From positions 32,549 to 96,548 of the forward strand of contig JANSYO010000011.1 in NCBI GenBank assembly GCA_024742395.1: DNA of 64,000 nucleotides, given 5' to 3'. The DNA is from Cytophagales bacterium (GTDB lineage Bacteria > Bacteroidota > Bacteroidia > Cytophagales > Spirosomataceae). The notes below the pieces were generated by a model that saw only the letters and a program-made list of their open reading frames with translations, ran no database searches and had not been told where the DNA came from. The translations under genes and the position numbers were made by a program. Of this stretch, positions 27,101 through 34,090 are shown one piece after another; within the stretch, counting starts at the first letter, position 1; every line of letters begins with the position of its first letter.

Positions 27101-27214
27101 AGCTAGAGCCTCTTCCTGTGGAGTATAATTTACAATTGGGTGCTCGCCGGAATTACAAGCACATAGAACAATAAGACTTAAGAAAAATAGTATATGTGCT
27201 TTTACATTGTTCAC
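24146..27214 (-). CDS. Two-component propeller histidine kinase (HisKA_3), paralog
   Basis: This 1022-residue paralog of the downstream kinase is nearly identical to it in the C-terminal kinase core (SADLHDDVGSLLAGLSMKSEL, RDTVWAIDSRKDKYENLTDR) but diverged in the propeller, so the two probably sense different ligands and feed one regulator. The N-terminus has a lipobox-like LIVLCAC. The propeller, a Y_Y_Y domain, a membrane helix (VIYVLLAIAAIYAWI) and the HATPase domain follow in order. The start is a GTG at 27214, 3 nt after the response-regulator stop; no in-frame ATG precedes the signal. Confidence 0.92.
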   Translation of the reverse strand: MNNVKAHILFFLSLIVLCACNSGEHPIVNYTPQEEALAVAETDTNLYFKTYDTQNGLISSELFNTYTDRQGYVWISTGKGIIRFDGQSFTPFFDNIEKKVRLLGPTSFFEDSEGTLWIFSGGGYLHWFSREENQINSFSTQLENGWSDEKTMNMLQDNDDTFWIGGYGGIQKVNKTSKKVEVFPIQKIRTMNWPHEEKVRFEIIKKDKAGTLWLGTRKFGLVKYDPAKNRYDFLRDRPKFQNYLLDDWVTDIEVDEDSSFWISDFERGLVHFDPISENILDFIELEKLLASPYKVAVRDLLREGNLLWIATNYHGLILFDLRTKKVVRHYHRDNSELPMNKIMSLNRDFQGNYWLAGSELVIASSSFYKFKTVSLPENRPAYALASTENGVLCSSNNGLFSISDDGKSKNMLVTDKVSYFGLFEDRKKQLWAGGSFANYVFSPDLSTTIKNYPYDIVVDSVGNYLRKALRITEDSEGRIWIIDNWNRLKYIDPDNNVIKNIFALAQDPVSKKFIQTTAILDDPKHKRLLVGTDMGLLTISYQDLSLEWQKNSLQQQEAVDYLYRDKKGGIWGILASHIFQIDPDNLELSPFSFKDRGANETYNWIVEEPLNTYWIQSSLGIVKYKDSSSTVYENHNFSEGSFNKPAPVITHNGKVYYGGDEGVSIIDPALLKIDRMEPKVNLSYLKFPYLDKESRAFDTTFYRGNNTLIELDHYQNRIHLKFDGLHYKEPENNLIKYKLLGYDKEFSFIKNGLEANYTNLNPGAYTLVYAAANSDGIWSEESTFEIKIHPPWYQTWWARVIYVLLAIAAIYAWIRYRVFLKLEKYKATEEIRTTISADLHDDVGSLLAGLSMKSELMAMGVKEIESESLLKISEMAREAMERMRDTVWAIDSRKDKYENLTDRMRSFADQNLPEKGFKYHFILEGLEAKSFISPLIRQNLYLILKEAITNIVKHSDGDEVEIKLKKVNDDLNLNIKDNGRKKDKLPTDGLGLSNMKARARKIGGSLQVFYNEGFSLNLQLKC

Positions 27215-27217
27215 TGT

Positions 27218-27853
27218 CTATTTTTTAATTGAACCATTCAGATATAAACTTACGGCCTCTACCTTATTATTTACACAAAGTGTACGATACATCTTTTTTA
27301 TATGGGAACGGATGGTCTCCACAGATAAATTTAGTTCTTCTGCAATTTGCTGATAAGAAGAGCCCTCTGTAAGTTTTTCTAAAATTTCCAACTGCCTTTC
27401 AGGAAGTACAATTGTCGTTTTCTTTTCAACTTTTACAAAATGCTGCACAATTTCACGGGCTATAGCAGGAGACATATAAGAACCTCCTTTATTTACAATC
27501 TCAATAGCCTCTGAAATGGCTTTTAAACCAGCTCTTTTTGAGATATAGGAGCTGGCACCTTTACAAAGAGCCGAGACAATTTTATCTTCTTCTTCATATG
27601 TGGTTAACATAATGATTTCGGGGTTGGCTATTTTTTTTATTTCCGATATAGCTTCTATGCCAGACATGCCAGGTAGCCCAATGTCTAAAATCACTATGTG
27701 TTTTAAGGCATCTTGTTTACGCAAATAGTCAATGTACTCTTCAGCCGTACTGAAAGAGCCTAATATCGCAAAGGAGTCATGAAAGCTTAAAAATTGCCCA
27801 ACGCTATCTCTGACAATAGCATCGTCATCTACCAGGACGACGTTGATTTTCAT
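27218..27853 (-). CDS. NarL/FixJ-family response regulator
   Basis: The ATG at 27851-27853 is chosen over an in-frame TTG six codons upstream, giving 211 residues. The receiver has D9-D10-D11, the phosphoacceptor D57 (VILDIGLPG), MLTTYEEEDK, and K at YISKRAG. The C-terminal LuxR-type helix-turn-helix reads LPERQLEILEKLTEGSSYQQIAEELNLSVETIRSHIKKM. It is the first gene of an operon with two HisKA_3 kinases, the normal partners of NarL regulators. It is divergent from the LytTR/adhesin cassette. The palindromes at 27893-27943 in the shared promoter region are plausible binding sites, since NarL-type dimers bind inverted repeats. Confidence 0.95.
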   Translation of the reverse strand: MKINVVLVDDDAIVRDSVGQFLSFHDSFAILGSFSTAEEYIDYLRKQDALKHIVILDIGLPGMSGIEAISEIKKIANPEIIMLTTYEEEDKIVSALCKGASSYISKRAGLKAISEAIEIVNKGGSYMSPAIAREIVQHFVKVEKKTTIVLPERQLEILEKLTEGSSYQQIAEELNLSVETIRSHIKKMYRTLCVNNKVEAVSLYLNGSIKK

Positions 27854-27892
27854 AGTATTAGTGGAATACAATTAGGCTCAATATAGTATAAA

Positions 27893-27943
27893 ACACCTTA
27901 AAGGGTGATATAAATGCATTAAAAATCACCCTTTGGGGTGATT
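27893..27943. promoter_or_regulatory. Paired palindromic operators between response regulator and LytTR/adhesin cassette
   Basis: A perfect inverted repeat AATCACCC / GGGTGATT with a 4-nt spacer lies at 27924-27943, and an imperfect one (ACACC / GGGTGAT) at 27893-27909. The first is followed directly by TTGACA-like sequence and lies 53 nt before the LytTR ATG. The second lies upstream of the divergent response regulator. An equivalent site with the same downstream sequence occurs at 31310-31328. Operator function is inferred. Confidence 0.6.
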
Positions 27944-27996
27944 GACAAGGGCTTTCTTAATGATGACCTTTATGAACCCAAAAGAAACTTTAAGCC

Positions 27997-28344
27997 ATGA
28001 AAAAGAAGTACACGCAAATGTTTAAAACGATTCCCAAGTTTCTAAGCGAAATTGAAACAGGCGAGATCATGCATCTGGAAGCTCAATCTAATTATACTTA
28101 TGTGGTCATGAAGGATGGCACCAGAATGTTATCCTCATATAATCTAAAGATTTTTGAAGAGCTGCTTGAAACCAGCGAGTTCATGAGAATTAATAGATCA
28201 AGTCTGGTAAATACCTCTTTTATTACTGGTTATATAAAAGCAGAAGGGTATATAAAACTTAGAAACAATCTCAGAATTAAAGTACCGCGAAGAAGGTCAA
28301 TTTTTTTAAAAGCTGAATATCCCCAAATTTTTAAAACCGTATAA
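27997..28344 (+). CDS. Receiverless LytTR DNA-binding protein
   Basis: The 115-residue protein is one LytTR domain (SNYTYVVMKDGTRMLSS, FMRINRSSLVNTSFI, then a basic PRRRSIFLK). It is closely related to the LytTR part of the fusion protein at 34091 (shared YSLKIF/YNLKIF, RINRS, NTSFITG) and less so to the protein at 989-1348. It is followed after 12 nt by the adhesin gene, so the pair is one transcription unit. The inferred role is control of its own operon, with a second input from the divergent NarL-type regulator through the 27893-27943 operators. Confidence 0.9.
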   Translation: MKKKYTQMFKTIPKFLSEIETGEIMHLEAQSNYTYVVMKDGTRMLSSYNLKIFEELLETSEFMRINRSSLVNTSFITGYIKAEGYIKLRNNLRIKVPRRRSIFLKAEYPQIFKTV

Positions 28345-28356
28345 AATCATTTAAAC

Positions 28357-31233
28357 ATGAAAACTAAAATTATTCTCCTAATTGCTATAGGTTGTTTTTA
28401 TAACGACTTATCAGCCCAAATTTTTGTCACCGATCCTAATGACGGTTCCTTGACAATCACACCAACAGGTGTAACGTCTGCTAGAACAGCAGCTCCAGGT
28501 GGTGCGGCTGTCAAAGACCCTAGTAATACTGCTTTTGGATATTATCCTTTTTCATTAATGACAACAGGTCAGTTTAATACTGCAATGGGGCTTTCCTCTT
28601 CTTACTTTATTACATCAGGAAATGCTAACACTTCTATTGGAATAGCATCTTTAAGAACCAATGCAACAGGAAATGAGAATACAGCCTTGGGGTCTTACGC
28701 TTTATTTAGTAGTGTCGCTCAATCTAGAAACACTGCTGTTGGATATTATTCAATGTATAATGCAAACGATTCACCATCTGCAACTGATGGTTTCAATACA
28801 GCAATTGGTTATGAAGCTTTAAAAGGAAGCGGTACGCCAGCTAACAATACAGGAACTAGGAATACAGCAGTTGGTTCTTCTTCATTGCTTAATAATTCTT
28901 CTGGATCAGGTAATTCATCTATAGGAAATGCAAGCTTAAGTAATAATACTACCGGTAATTATAACCAAGCTATTGGCCATCAAGCCTTGTTCCTAAATAC
29001 AACGGGTAATGAGAATGTTGCAATAGGACATGATGTGTTGTACAGTAACCGGGGCAATAGTAGAACTACTGCAGTTGGTGACCAGGCAATGAATAAAGCA
29101 GATAATAGAGTAGCTGGAAGAGAAACTTTTAATACGGCTATTGGTTATAAGTCGCTTTATGGTAGTGCTACACAAGCGAACAATACGGGTCGTTATAACA
29201 CAGCTGTTGGGGATGAAGCAATGTATAACAATACCTCGGGAGACTATAATGTAGCTGTTGGAAAAGATGCTCTGGTAAGTAACACAAGTGGAGGATTTAA
29301 TATAGCAGTTGGTCCGGGAGCATTAGCATCAAATACTACTGGTAATGATAACGTAGGTTTTGGTAATCAAGCTGGCGGTGCAATTACCACAGGTACCGGA
29401 AATACTGCAATTGGGGAAAGTAGTTTATTTAGTAGCAAAGGAAATTCCCGTAGTACAGCTATAGGGTCTCAGGCGATGCTAAACGCCGATGACAGAACTT
29501 CTGGTATAGTGACTAATAATACTGCAGTAGGCTATCAATCTTTAAAAGGAAGTGCAACGCCTGCGAATAATACTGGAATAGGAAATACTGCTATTGGAAG
29601 CGAGTCTATGTTAGAAAATACAAGTGGAAGTGGAAATGTAGCCACAGGCTATGCTGCTTTACAAAACAATACGACGGGCAACTATAACTCAGCTTTTGGA
29701 CAAGGTGCTTTAATAACAAATACAACGGGAAGTTATAATTCAGGTTTCGGAAATGGGGGATTGCTGCTTAATACTACAGGTAATGAAAACACTGCAATCG
29801 GACATGATGCACTAAATCAAAACAAAGCAAATAGTCGGTCAACTGCTATTGGAGCCAATGCAATGTTCAATGCTGATAACAGAACTTCTGGTCAAGAGAC
29901 CTACAACACTGCAGTTGGCTATAATGCCTTAAGAGGTAGTGCTACTCCAGCGAATAATACAGGTAGGTTTAATACCGCAATTGGGGACGAAGCTTTAAGT
30001 GGAATAACTTCTGGAAACTCCAACTCGGCAGTGGGTAGTAGGGCATTACAAGTTAACAGTTCGGGACAATACAATGTAGCAATGGGTCAAGATGCTCTTG
30101 GGTTAAATACAACAGGTTTTGATAATACGGCCTTGGGGTATCAAGCTCTTAGTGGAAATGTAGGGGGCCAAAGAAGTACTGCTGTAGGGCGTTTGGCGAT
30201 GCAGTTAATGAATAATAGTGCTATCTCCGGGAATACTGCTGTTGGAAACGAAGCCTTGAGGGGGAGCGTGGTTTATGCAAATAATACAGGAACAAACAAT
30301 ACGGCTTTTGGACATGAGGCTGGTATGAATAATTCTACTGGTTCTAATAATGTGGCCATTGGGGTATCTGCTTTGAAATTAAATCAAACCGGAGCAAGAA
30401 ATGTTGGCATTGGTACTAATGCTTTAACGGGATCGTCAGGAAACTATAATAATGCTTTAGGGTACAGTTCTATGTCTTCTAACTCTTCAGGAAGTTGGAA
30501 TACTGCCCTAGGAGATGAATCACTTAAGGCGAACACGACTGGTGATGGGAGCACTGCTATAGGTCAAAGAGCCTTGCCACGGGCAGTGGGTTCTGGGAAT
30601 ACTGCTTTAGGAGCAATAACGGGAGAGCTTCTTACTTCCGGAAACAATAATACTTTTTTAGGCAGTGCTTCAGGATATTTTTCTACAAGCGGATCAAACA
30701 ATACAACTGTCGGTTATAATGCCCAAGTACCAACAGCCTCAGGAAGTAATCAAGTAAGAATAGGTGACGGTGCAGTAACCTACGCCGGTGTACAAGTAGC
30801 TTGGACAGTAACCTCAGATAGAAGATGGAAAGAAAATATTCAAACCAGCCCTCTAGGATTAGACTTTATCAAAGAGGTGGAGCCGGTATTATATCACAGA
30901 AAGGGAAATGAGAAAAAGGAGCAGGAGTTTGGTGTGATAGCTCAGGATCTGGAAAAAGTTCTTGCCAAGCACGGTTATACAGAGGAAGACTTAGGAATGC
31001 TTACTAAAGACGATAAAGGCTTCTATTCTGTAAGATACAATGACTTTATAGCTCCTCTTATCAAAGCGGTGCAAGAGCAGCAAGTCATAATTGAGAACTT
31101 GAAAGAAGAAAATGCAAATCTGACTTCTAATTTTACGGAGCTATCAAATCAGATTAATACGATAGTTGCAAAAATTAATCAGATAGACAACCAGTCAAAA
31201 ATCAATTTCTCTTTGACCCAATTAGAAAAATAG
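28357..31233 (+). CDS. YadA-head-like repeat surface protein with S74 intramolecular chaperone
   Basis: After a signal peptide (MKTKIILLIAIGCFYNDLSAQ) the protein (958 residues) consists almost entirely of short repeats of the type NTAIGxxAL, as in YadA/Hia trimeric autotransporter heads. These are organised in five longer repeats beginning near residues 123, 235, 364, 493 and 606, each with NTAVG, a GSATPANNTG-type insert, then NTAIG. The C-terminus (~815-920) is a peptidase S74 chaperone domain as in phage tail fibres; Ser820 and Lys825 (SDRRWKENI) match the self-cleaving dyad, and a coiled coil ends the chain. It should trimerise and release its chaperone. A matrix or adhesion role is inferred. 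No T9SS tail is visible. Confidence 0.88.
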   Translation: MKTKIILLIAIGCFYNDLSAQIFVTDPNDGSLTITPTGVTSARTAAPGGAAVKDPSNTAFGYYPFSLMTTGQFNTAMGLSSSYFITSGNANTSIGIASLRTNATGNENTALGSYALFSSVAQSRNTAVGYYSMYNANDSPSATDGFNTAIGYEALKGSGTPANNTGTRNTAVGSSSLLNNSSGSGNSSIGNASLSNNTTGNYNQAIGHQALFLNTTGNENVAIGHDVLYSNRGNSRTTAVGDQAMNKADNRVAGRETFNTAIGYKSLYGSATQANNTGRYNTAVGDEAMYNNTSGDYNVAVGKDALVSNTSGGFNIAVGPGALASNTTGNDNVGFGNQAGGAITTGTGNTAIGESSLFSSKGNSRSTAIGSQAMLNADDRTSGIVTNNTAVGYQSLKGSATPANNTGIGNTAIGSESMLENTSGSGNVATGYAALQNNTTGNYNSAFGQGALITNTTGSYNSGFGNGGLLLNTTGNENTAIGHDALNQNKANSRSTAIGANAMFNADNRTSGQETYNTAVGYNALRGSATPANNTGRFNTAIGDEALSGITSGNSNSAVGSRALQVNSSGQYNVAMGQDALGLNTTGFDNTALGYQALSGNVGGQRSTAVGRLAMQLMNNSAISGNTAVGNEALRGSVVYANNTGTNNTAFGHEAGMNNSTGSNNVAIGVSALKLNQTGARNVGIGTNALTGSSGNYNNALGYSSMSSNSSGSWNTALGDESLKANTTGDGSTAIGQRALPRAVGSGNTALGAITGELLTSGNNNTFLGSASGYFSTSGSNNTTVGYNAQVPTASGSNQVRIGDGAVTYAGVQVAWTVTSDRRWKENIQTSPLGLDFIKEVEPVLYHRKGNEKKEQEFGVIAQDLEKVLAKHGYTEEDLGMLTKDDKGFYSVRYNDFIAPLIKAVQEQQVIIENLKEENANLTSNFTELSNQINTIVAKINQIDNQSKINFSLTQLEK

Positions 31234-31255
31234 CACACTAAAGTATTATAAGCAG

Positions 31256-31287
31256 GCCACCGGAATATTATATTCCGGTGGCTTTTT
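31256..31287 (+). terminator. Intrinsic terminator after adhesin gene
   Basis: A perfect 12-bp stem (GCCACCGGAATA / TATTCCGGTGGC) with a TTA loop is followed by TTTTTG. Confidence 0.92.
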
Positions 31288-31309
31288 GTTTAATGGGTAT
31301 TTAATCGAA

Positions 31310-31328
31310 AATCACCCTGTGGGTGATT
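31310..31328. promoter_or_regulatory. Second copy of AATCACCC / GGGTGATT operator
   Basis: A perfect 8-bp palindrome with TGT spacer. The 64 nt from GGGTGATT onward align without gaps, about two-thirds identical, with the region before the LytTR gene at 27997, including GGGTGATTGACA and TGACCTTTAT. Confidence 0.65.
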
Positions 31329-31381
31329 GACAGTGGTTTATTAAATAGTGACCTTTATCCTCTCAAGAGAAACACTTGAAT

Positions 31382-31429
31382 ATGAATTATAAATACAATC
31401 AATTGTTCAATAAGGGCCTAATTTCTTGA
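31382..31429 (+). pseudogene. Truncated remnant of a LytTR gene start
   Basis: ATG followed by NYKYNQLFNKGLIS and a TGA. The start resembles MKKKYTQMFKTIPKFLS of the LytTR gene at 27997. The distance from operator end to ATG is 53 nt in both places. No further LytTR sequence follows. Confidence 0.55.
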
Positions 31430-31819
31430 AGAAGTAGCCAAAATATACACAAATAGTACCAAGCACTTTAAATAAAAACTTAAAACAAACAACATCCTGT
31501 AAAGTCTCCATTATTAATAAACATCGCTTCTTGGTTATTAAATGCTGTGGGTAATTCACAAATTTTTACCTTAGATCCGGTCGAGACAAATGAAATAGTT
31601 AGGATAAAGTAAAATGTCATTTGATTAGCACTCGCGTCTCCGGAAGGTCATGTAATACTGCGTACTTATGTGATTAATATTGGTGCCTGGATACAACACC
31701 TACTAATTCTCCCTTAGGTTTTGAAATTAACAAGCTGCATACTGAAAAGGGAAGTTTATAAAAGGAAACCTCTTTACCCAATCCAATAAAATGACAGCAA
31801 TGAAACAGTCAGACTAGGT

Positions 31820-31954
31820 TTATGCATTTATTACCCATATCAGTTTACCCTCATTGTAACCTTCACGAGAATTGTATTTCTCTCCGTTAAAGGCAAGAAA
31901 CGCCACTTGATACCATTCTGATTTACCTATGACTTCCAAGCCTTTCGGTATCAT
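31820..31954 (-). CDS. Small hypothetical ORF (44 aa)
   Basis: ATG at 31952-31954, stop at 31820-31822, with a TAA two codons before the start codon's neighbours upstream. The product includes EWYQVAFLAFNGEKYNS and GKLIWVINA, a composition like real protein, possibly a gene fragment. I do not recognise it, and chance is not excluded for an ORF this short. Confidence 0.25.
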   Translation of the reverse strand: MIPKGLEVIGKSEWYQVAFLAFNGEKYNSREGYNEGKLIWVINA

Positions 31955-32013
31955 AAATTGTTATAGTTTATTATATCTCTTAATTTAGATAAGATTTATA
32001 TGACCCTATTAGC

Positions 32014-33852
32014 ATGATAACTAGAATATTACTCTCCTGTTTTCTTTACTTTCTCTGTACTACGGGGCTTGCTCAGAAATACAGTAAGCTAGACGAGCTG
32101 ATCAAGAAAAATCAAGAAAGCATTGATACAAACCCAAGCGAAAGTTTAAAGTACGCCAAAGAAGCATTTGATCTTTGTCTTGAATTAAACGCGAAAGAAA
32201 AATTAGGAGAAACCGCGAATAATCTTTCTCAAGCTTACTATGGATTATATTATCTGGATTCGGCAGATAAGTATGTCGATATAGCCATGGACTATTATGA
32301 AAAAACGGATGAAGAAAGACTATTAACTAGAGTTAAAGTTGCGAAAGCCTCCATTTTAAACCAAAAGGGACAAAAAAATGAAGCTTTGACTATTTATCTA
32401 GATGCCATATCTGTTTTTGATAGGTTAAACACTATTAATAACTTAGTAGATGCCACCCATAGAGCATCAAGTCTACTTTTTGAACTGGACAGGTTAAACG
32501 AGGCGATGGCCATGGCAAAAAGAACTTATGATATATCTTTGGAGCACAAAAAGGATAATTATGCTGCTTATGCATTAAATAGTATGGCTCTGGTTTTAAA
32601 AAAACAGGGTGACTTAGCTAAGGCTATAGAGTTTTCGAATCAGGCATTGGAAATTTATAAAGCAAAAGAAATGAATTTTGAGGTGATGAGTACCTTGAAT
32701 AACATTGGCCTCATTCAGAAATCTCAAGGGGAATTTATGAAAGCTGTTCATACCTTCAAAGAGGCCTTGGAGCTACTAAAAATACTGGATTACACACATG
32801 GAGAAATAATTATTCTTACGAATCTGGCAGATACGTATAATGGTATGGGTAAGTATAATAATGCCGAAGTAGAGCAAAGAAAAGCCTTGGAACTTGCCCA
32901 TAAAATTTCAGACAACAGCACCAAAGCCGTCATCAATACAAATTTGGGTAGAAGTCTTTTAAAACAAGGGTATTTAAATCAGGCCAAACAGTTTTATAAA
33001 GAAGGTTTACGTTTGAGTCAGGAAATCAGGTCTTTAGAAAAGCAAAAAGATGCTCATGATTTGGGTATCGAGATTTTTAAAAAAGAAGGGAATTTATCAA
33101 TGGTGATTTCTGAAATGCAGAACTCCAAAATGATAAACGACAGCATTTTCAGCTTAGAAAAAGCTAAACAAATTAATGAACTACAGACCCAATATGAGAC
33201 AGAAAAGAAAGACGCAGAAATAGTAGTGTTAGCCAAGACCGCAGAATTAGAAAGGACCAAGAAGGTTGCTTTTTTAGTAGGTCTAATAATGCTTTTCCTT
33301 TTGGCAAGTGGAATCGTTTATTCGTTAATACAAAAGAGGAAAAAAGACCAGATAATTTATGCCCAAGAAAGAGCCATTGAAGAAGAAAAACTGCGAAATG
33401 CTCAGTTGGCACTGGAGTCAAAACAAAAAGAACTCTCCAGCAAAATGGTACAGCTAGCTCACAAAAACGAATTCTTGTCTAATCTTGAAAAAGAAATAGA
33501 CAGCCTAAAAACAGAGGTAGGGTCTACCGTGGAAAAGGCATCGGGTCGTATTTCTAGAATGATAAGAAGAGATATAGTAAACGATAAACAATGGGAGCAG
33601 TTTAGTGAAGAATTCAGTAGTGTCCATCAAGGTTTTTTAGATGCCTTGGTAAGGCAATTTGGTAGTTTCAGCAAAAGTGAAATTAGGCTTATCTCGCTTC
33701 TGAAAATGAACCTTACCTCAAAAGAAATTTCCGATGTTTTAGGTATCTCAGATGAGGGGATAAGAAAAGCTAGATATCGTTTAAGGAAAAAACTAAATCT
33801 CTCAGATACCGAGCTTCAGGGCTATCTATTATCCTATTCGGGTAAGGCCTGA
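32014..33852 (+). CDS. Membrane-anchored TPR transcriptional regulator with LuxR-like HTH
   Basis: This 612-residue protein starts with an export signal (ILLSCFLYFLCTTGLAQ). TPR repeats follow to about residue 400, then a membrane helix (VAFLVGLIMLFLLASGIVYSL, ~418-438), a long coiled coil, and a C-terminal LuxR/GerE-like helix-turn-helix (FSKSEIRLISLLKMNLTSKEISDVLGISDEGIRKARYRLRKKL). It has no kinase or receiver domain, so signal transfer must be conformational across the membrane. A close paralog is at 40967-42631. Both lie just upstream of giant surface-protein genes (34091 and 43991). The paralogs share RISRMIRRDI and QFSEEFSSVHQGF before the HTH. Confidence 0.9.
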   Translation: MITRILLSCFLYFLCTTGLAQKYSKLDELIKKNQESIDTNPSESLKYAKEAFDLCLELNAKEKLGETANNLSQAYYGLYYLDSADKYVDIAMDYYEKTDEERLLTRVKVAKASILNQKGQKNEALTIYLDAISVFDRLNTINNLVDATHRASSLLFELDRLNEAMAMAKRTYDISLEHKKDNYAAYALNSMALVLKKQGDLAKAIEFSNQALEIYKAKEMNFEVMSTLNNIGLIQKSQGEFMKAVHTFKEALELLKILDYTHGEIIILTNLADTYNGMGKYNNAEVEQRKALELAHKISDNSTKAVINTNLGRSLLKQGYLNQAKQFYKEGLRLSQEIRSLEKQKDAHDLGIEIFKKEGNLSMVISEMQNSKMINDSIFSLEKAKQINELQTQYETEKKDAEIVVLAKTAELERTKKVAFLVGLIMLFLLASGIVYSLIQKRKKDQIIYAQERAIEEEKLRNAQLALESKQKELSSKMVQLAHKNEFLSNLEKEIDSLKTEVGSTVEKASGRISRMIRRDIVNDKQWEQFSEEFSSVHQGFLDALVRQFGSFSKSEIRLISLLKMNLTSKEISDVLGISDEGIRKARYRLRKKLNLSDTELQGYLLSYSGKA

Positions 33853-33991
33853 TTTTAAATTTAATCAGATGAAAGCGTATTTCTAAATTACAGAATTTTA
33901 GTAAAAAAACGAGGGTCTAAGATTTGGGTGCCACACTTCGCAAATAGCCTTTCTTGGCTTCAATGGGCGTTTTTCTGAACTATTTTCAAAA

Positions 33992-34020
33992 TGTCCATTT
34001 TTTGTCCCAAGCTAAATTCT
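33992..34020 (+). promoter_or_regulatory. TGTC direct-repeat element, copy 1
   Basis: TGTCCATTTTTTGTCCC, with the two TGTC units 11 nt apart, is followed 6 nt later by AATTCT. Related copies are at 40675 and 43201. It lies 70 nt upstream of the LytTR-fusion ATG. Preceding TTTTCAAA is shared with copy 3. Confidence 0.6.
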
Positions 34021-34043
34021 GTAAAGGCTGCCAGGTCAAACTA

Positions 34044-34053
34044 GATTCGAATC
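34044..34053. promoter_or_regulatory. GATTCGAATC palindrome upstream of LytTR-fusion gene
   Basis: A perfect 10-bp palindrome 37 nt before the ATG. The same palindrome precedes the LytTR gene at 989-1348 by 44 nt, and in both cases CTA lies just before it in gene orientation. Confidence 0.4.
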
Positions 34054-34090
34054 ATCAAATCAAAATTTGTTGAATTTCAATCTGTTAACC

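Larger units (their letters stand above)
31234..32013. other. 780-nt intergenic region with remnants of a duplicated cassette
   Basis: It contains the adhesin terminator, then a second operator/promoter (31310-31328), a truncated LytTR start (31382-31429) and a weak candidate ORF on the minus strand (31820-31954). Near 31552 one frame reads SQIFTLDPVETNE, faintly like the adhesin's mature start SAQIFVTDPNDGS, which may be another remnant. Nothing else could be assigned. Confidence 0.55.

Noticed and set aside
28597..30800. Dense degenerate DNA repeats as a possible CRISPR or tandem-repeat array
   Set aside because: They are codon-level repeats of the adhesin NTAIG motif in one long open frame, without identical repeats or regular spacers.
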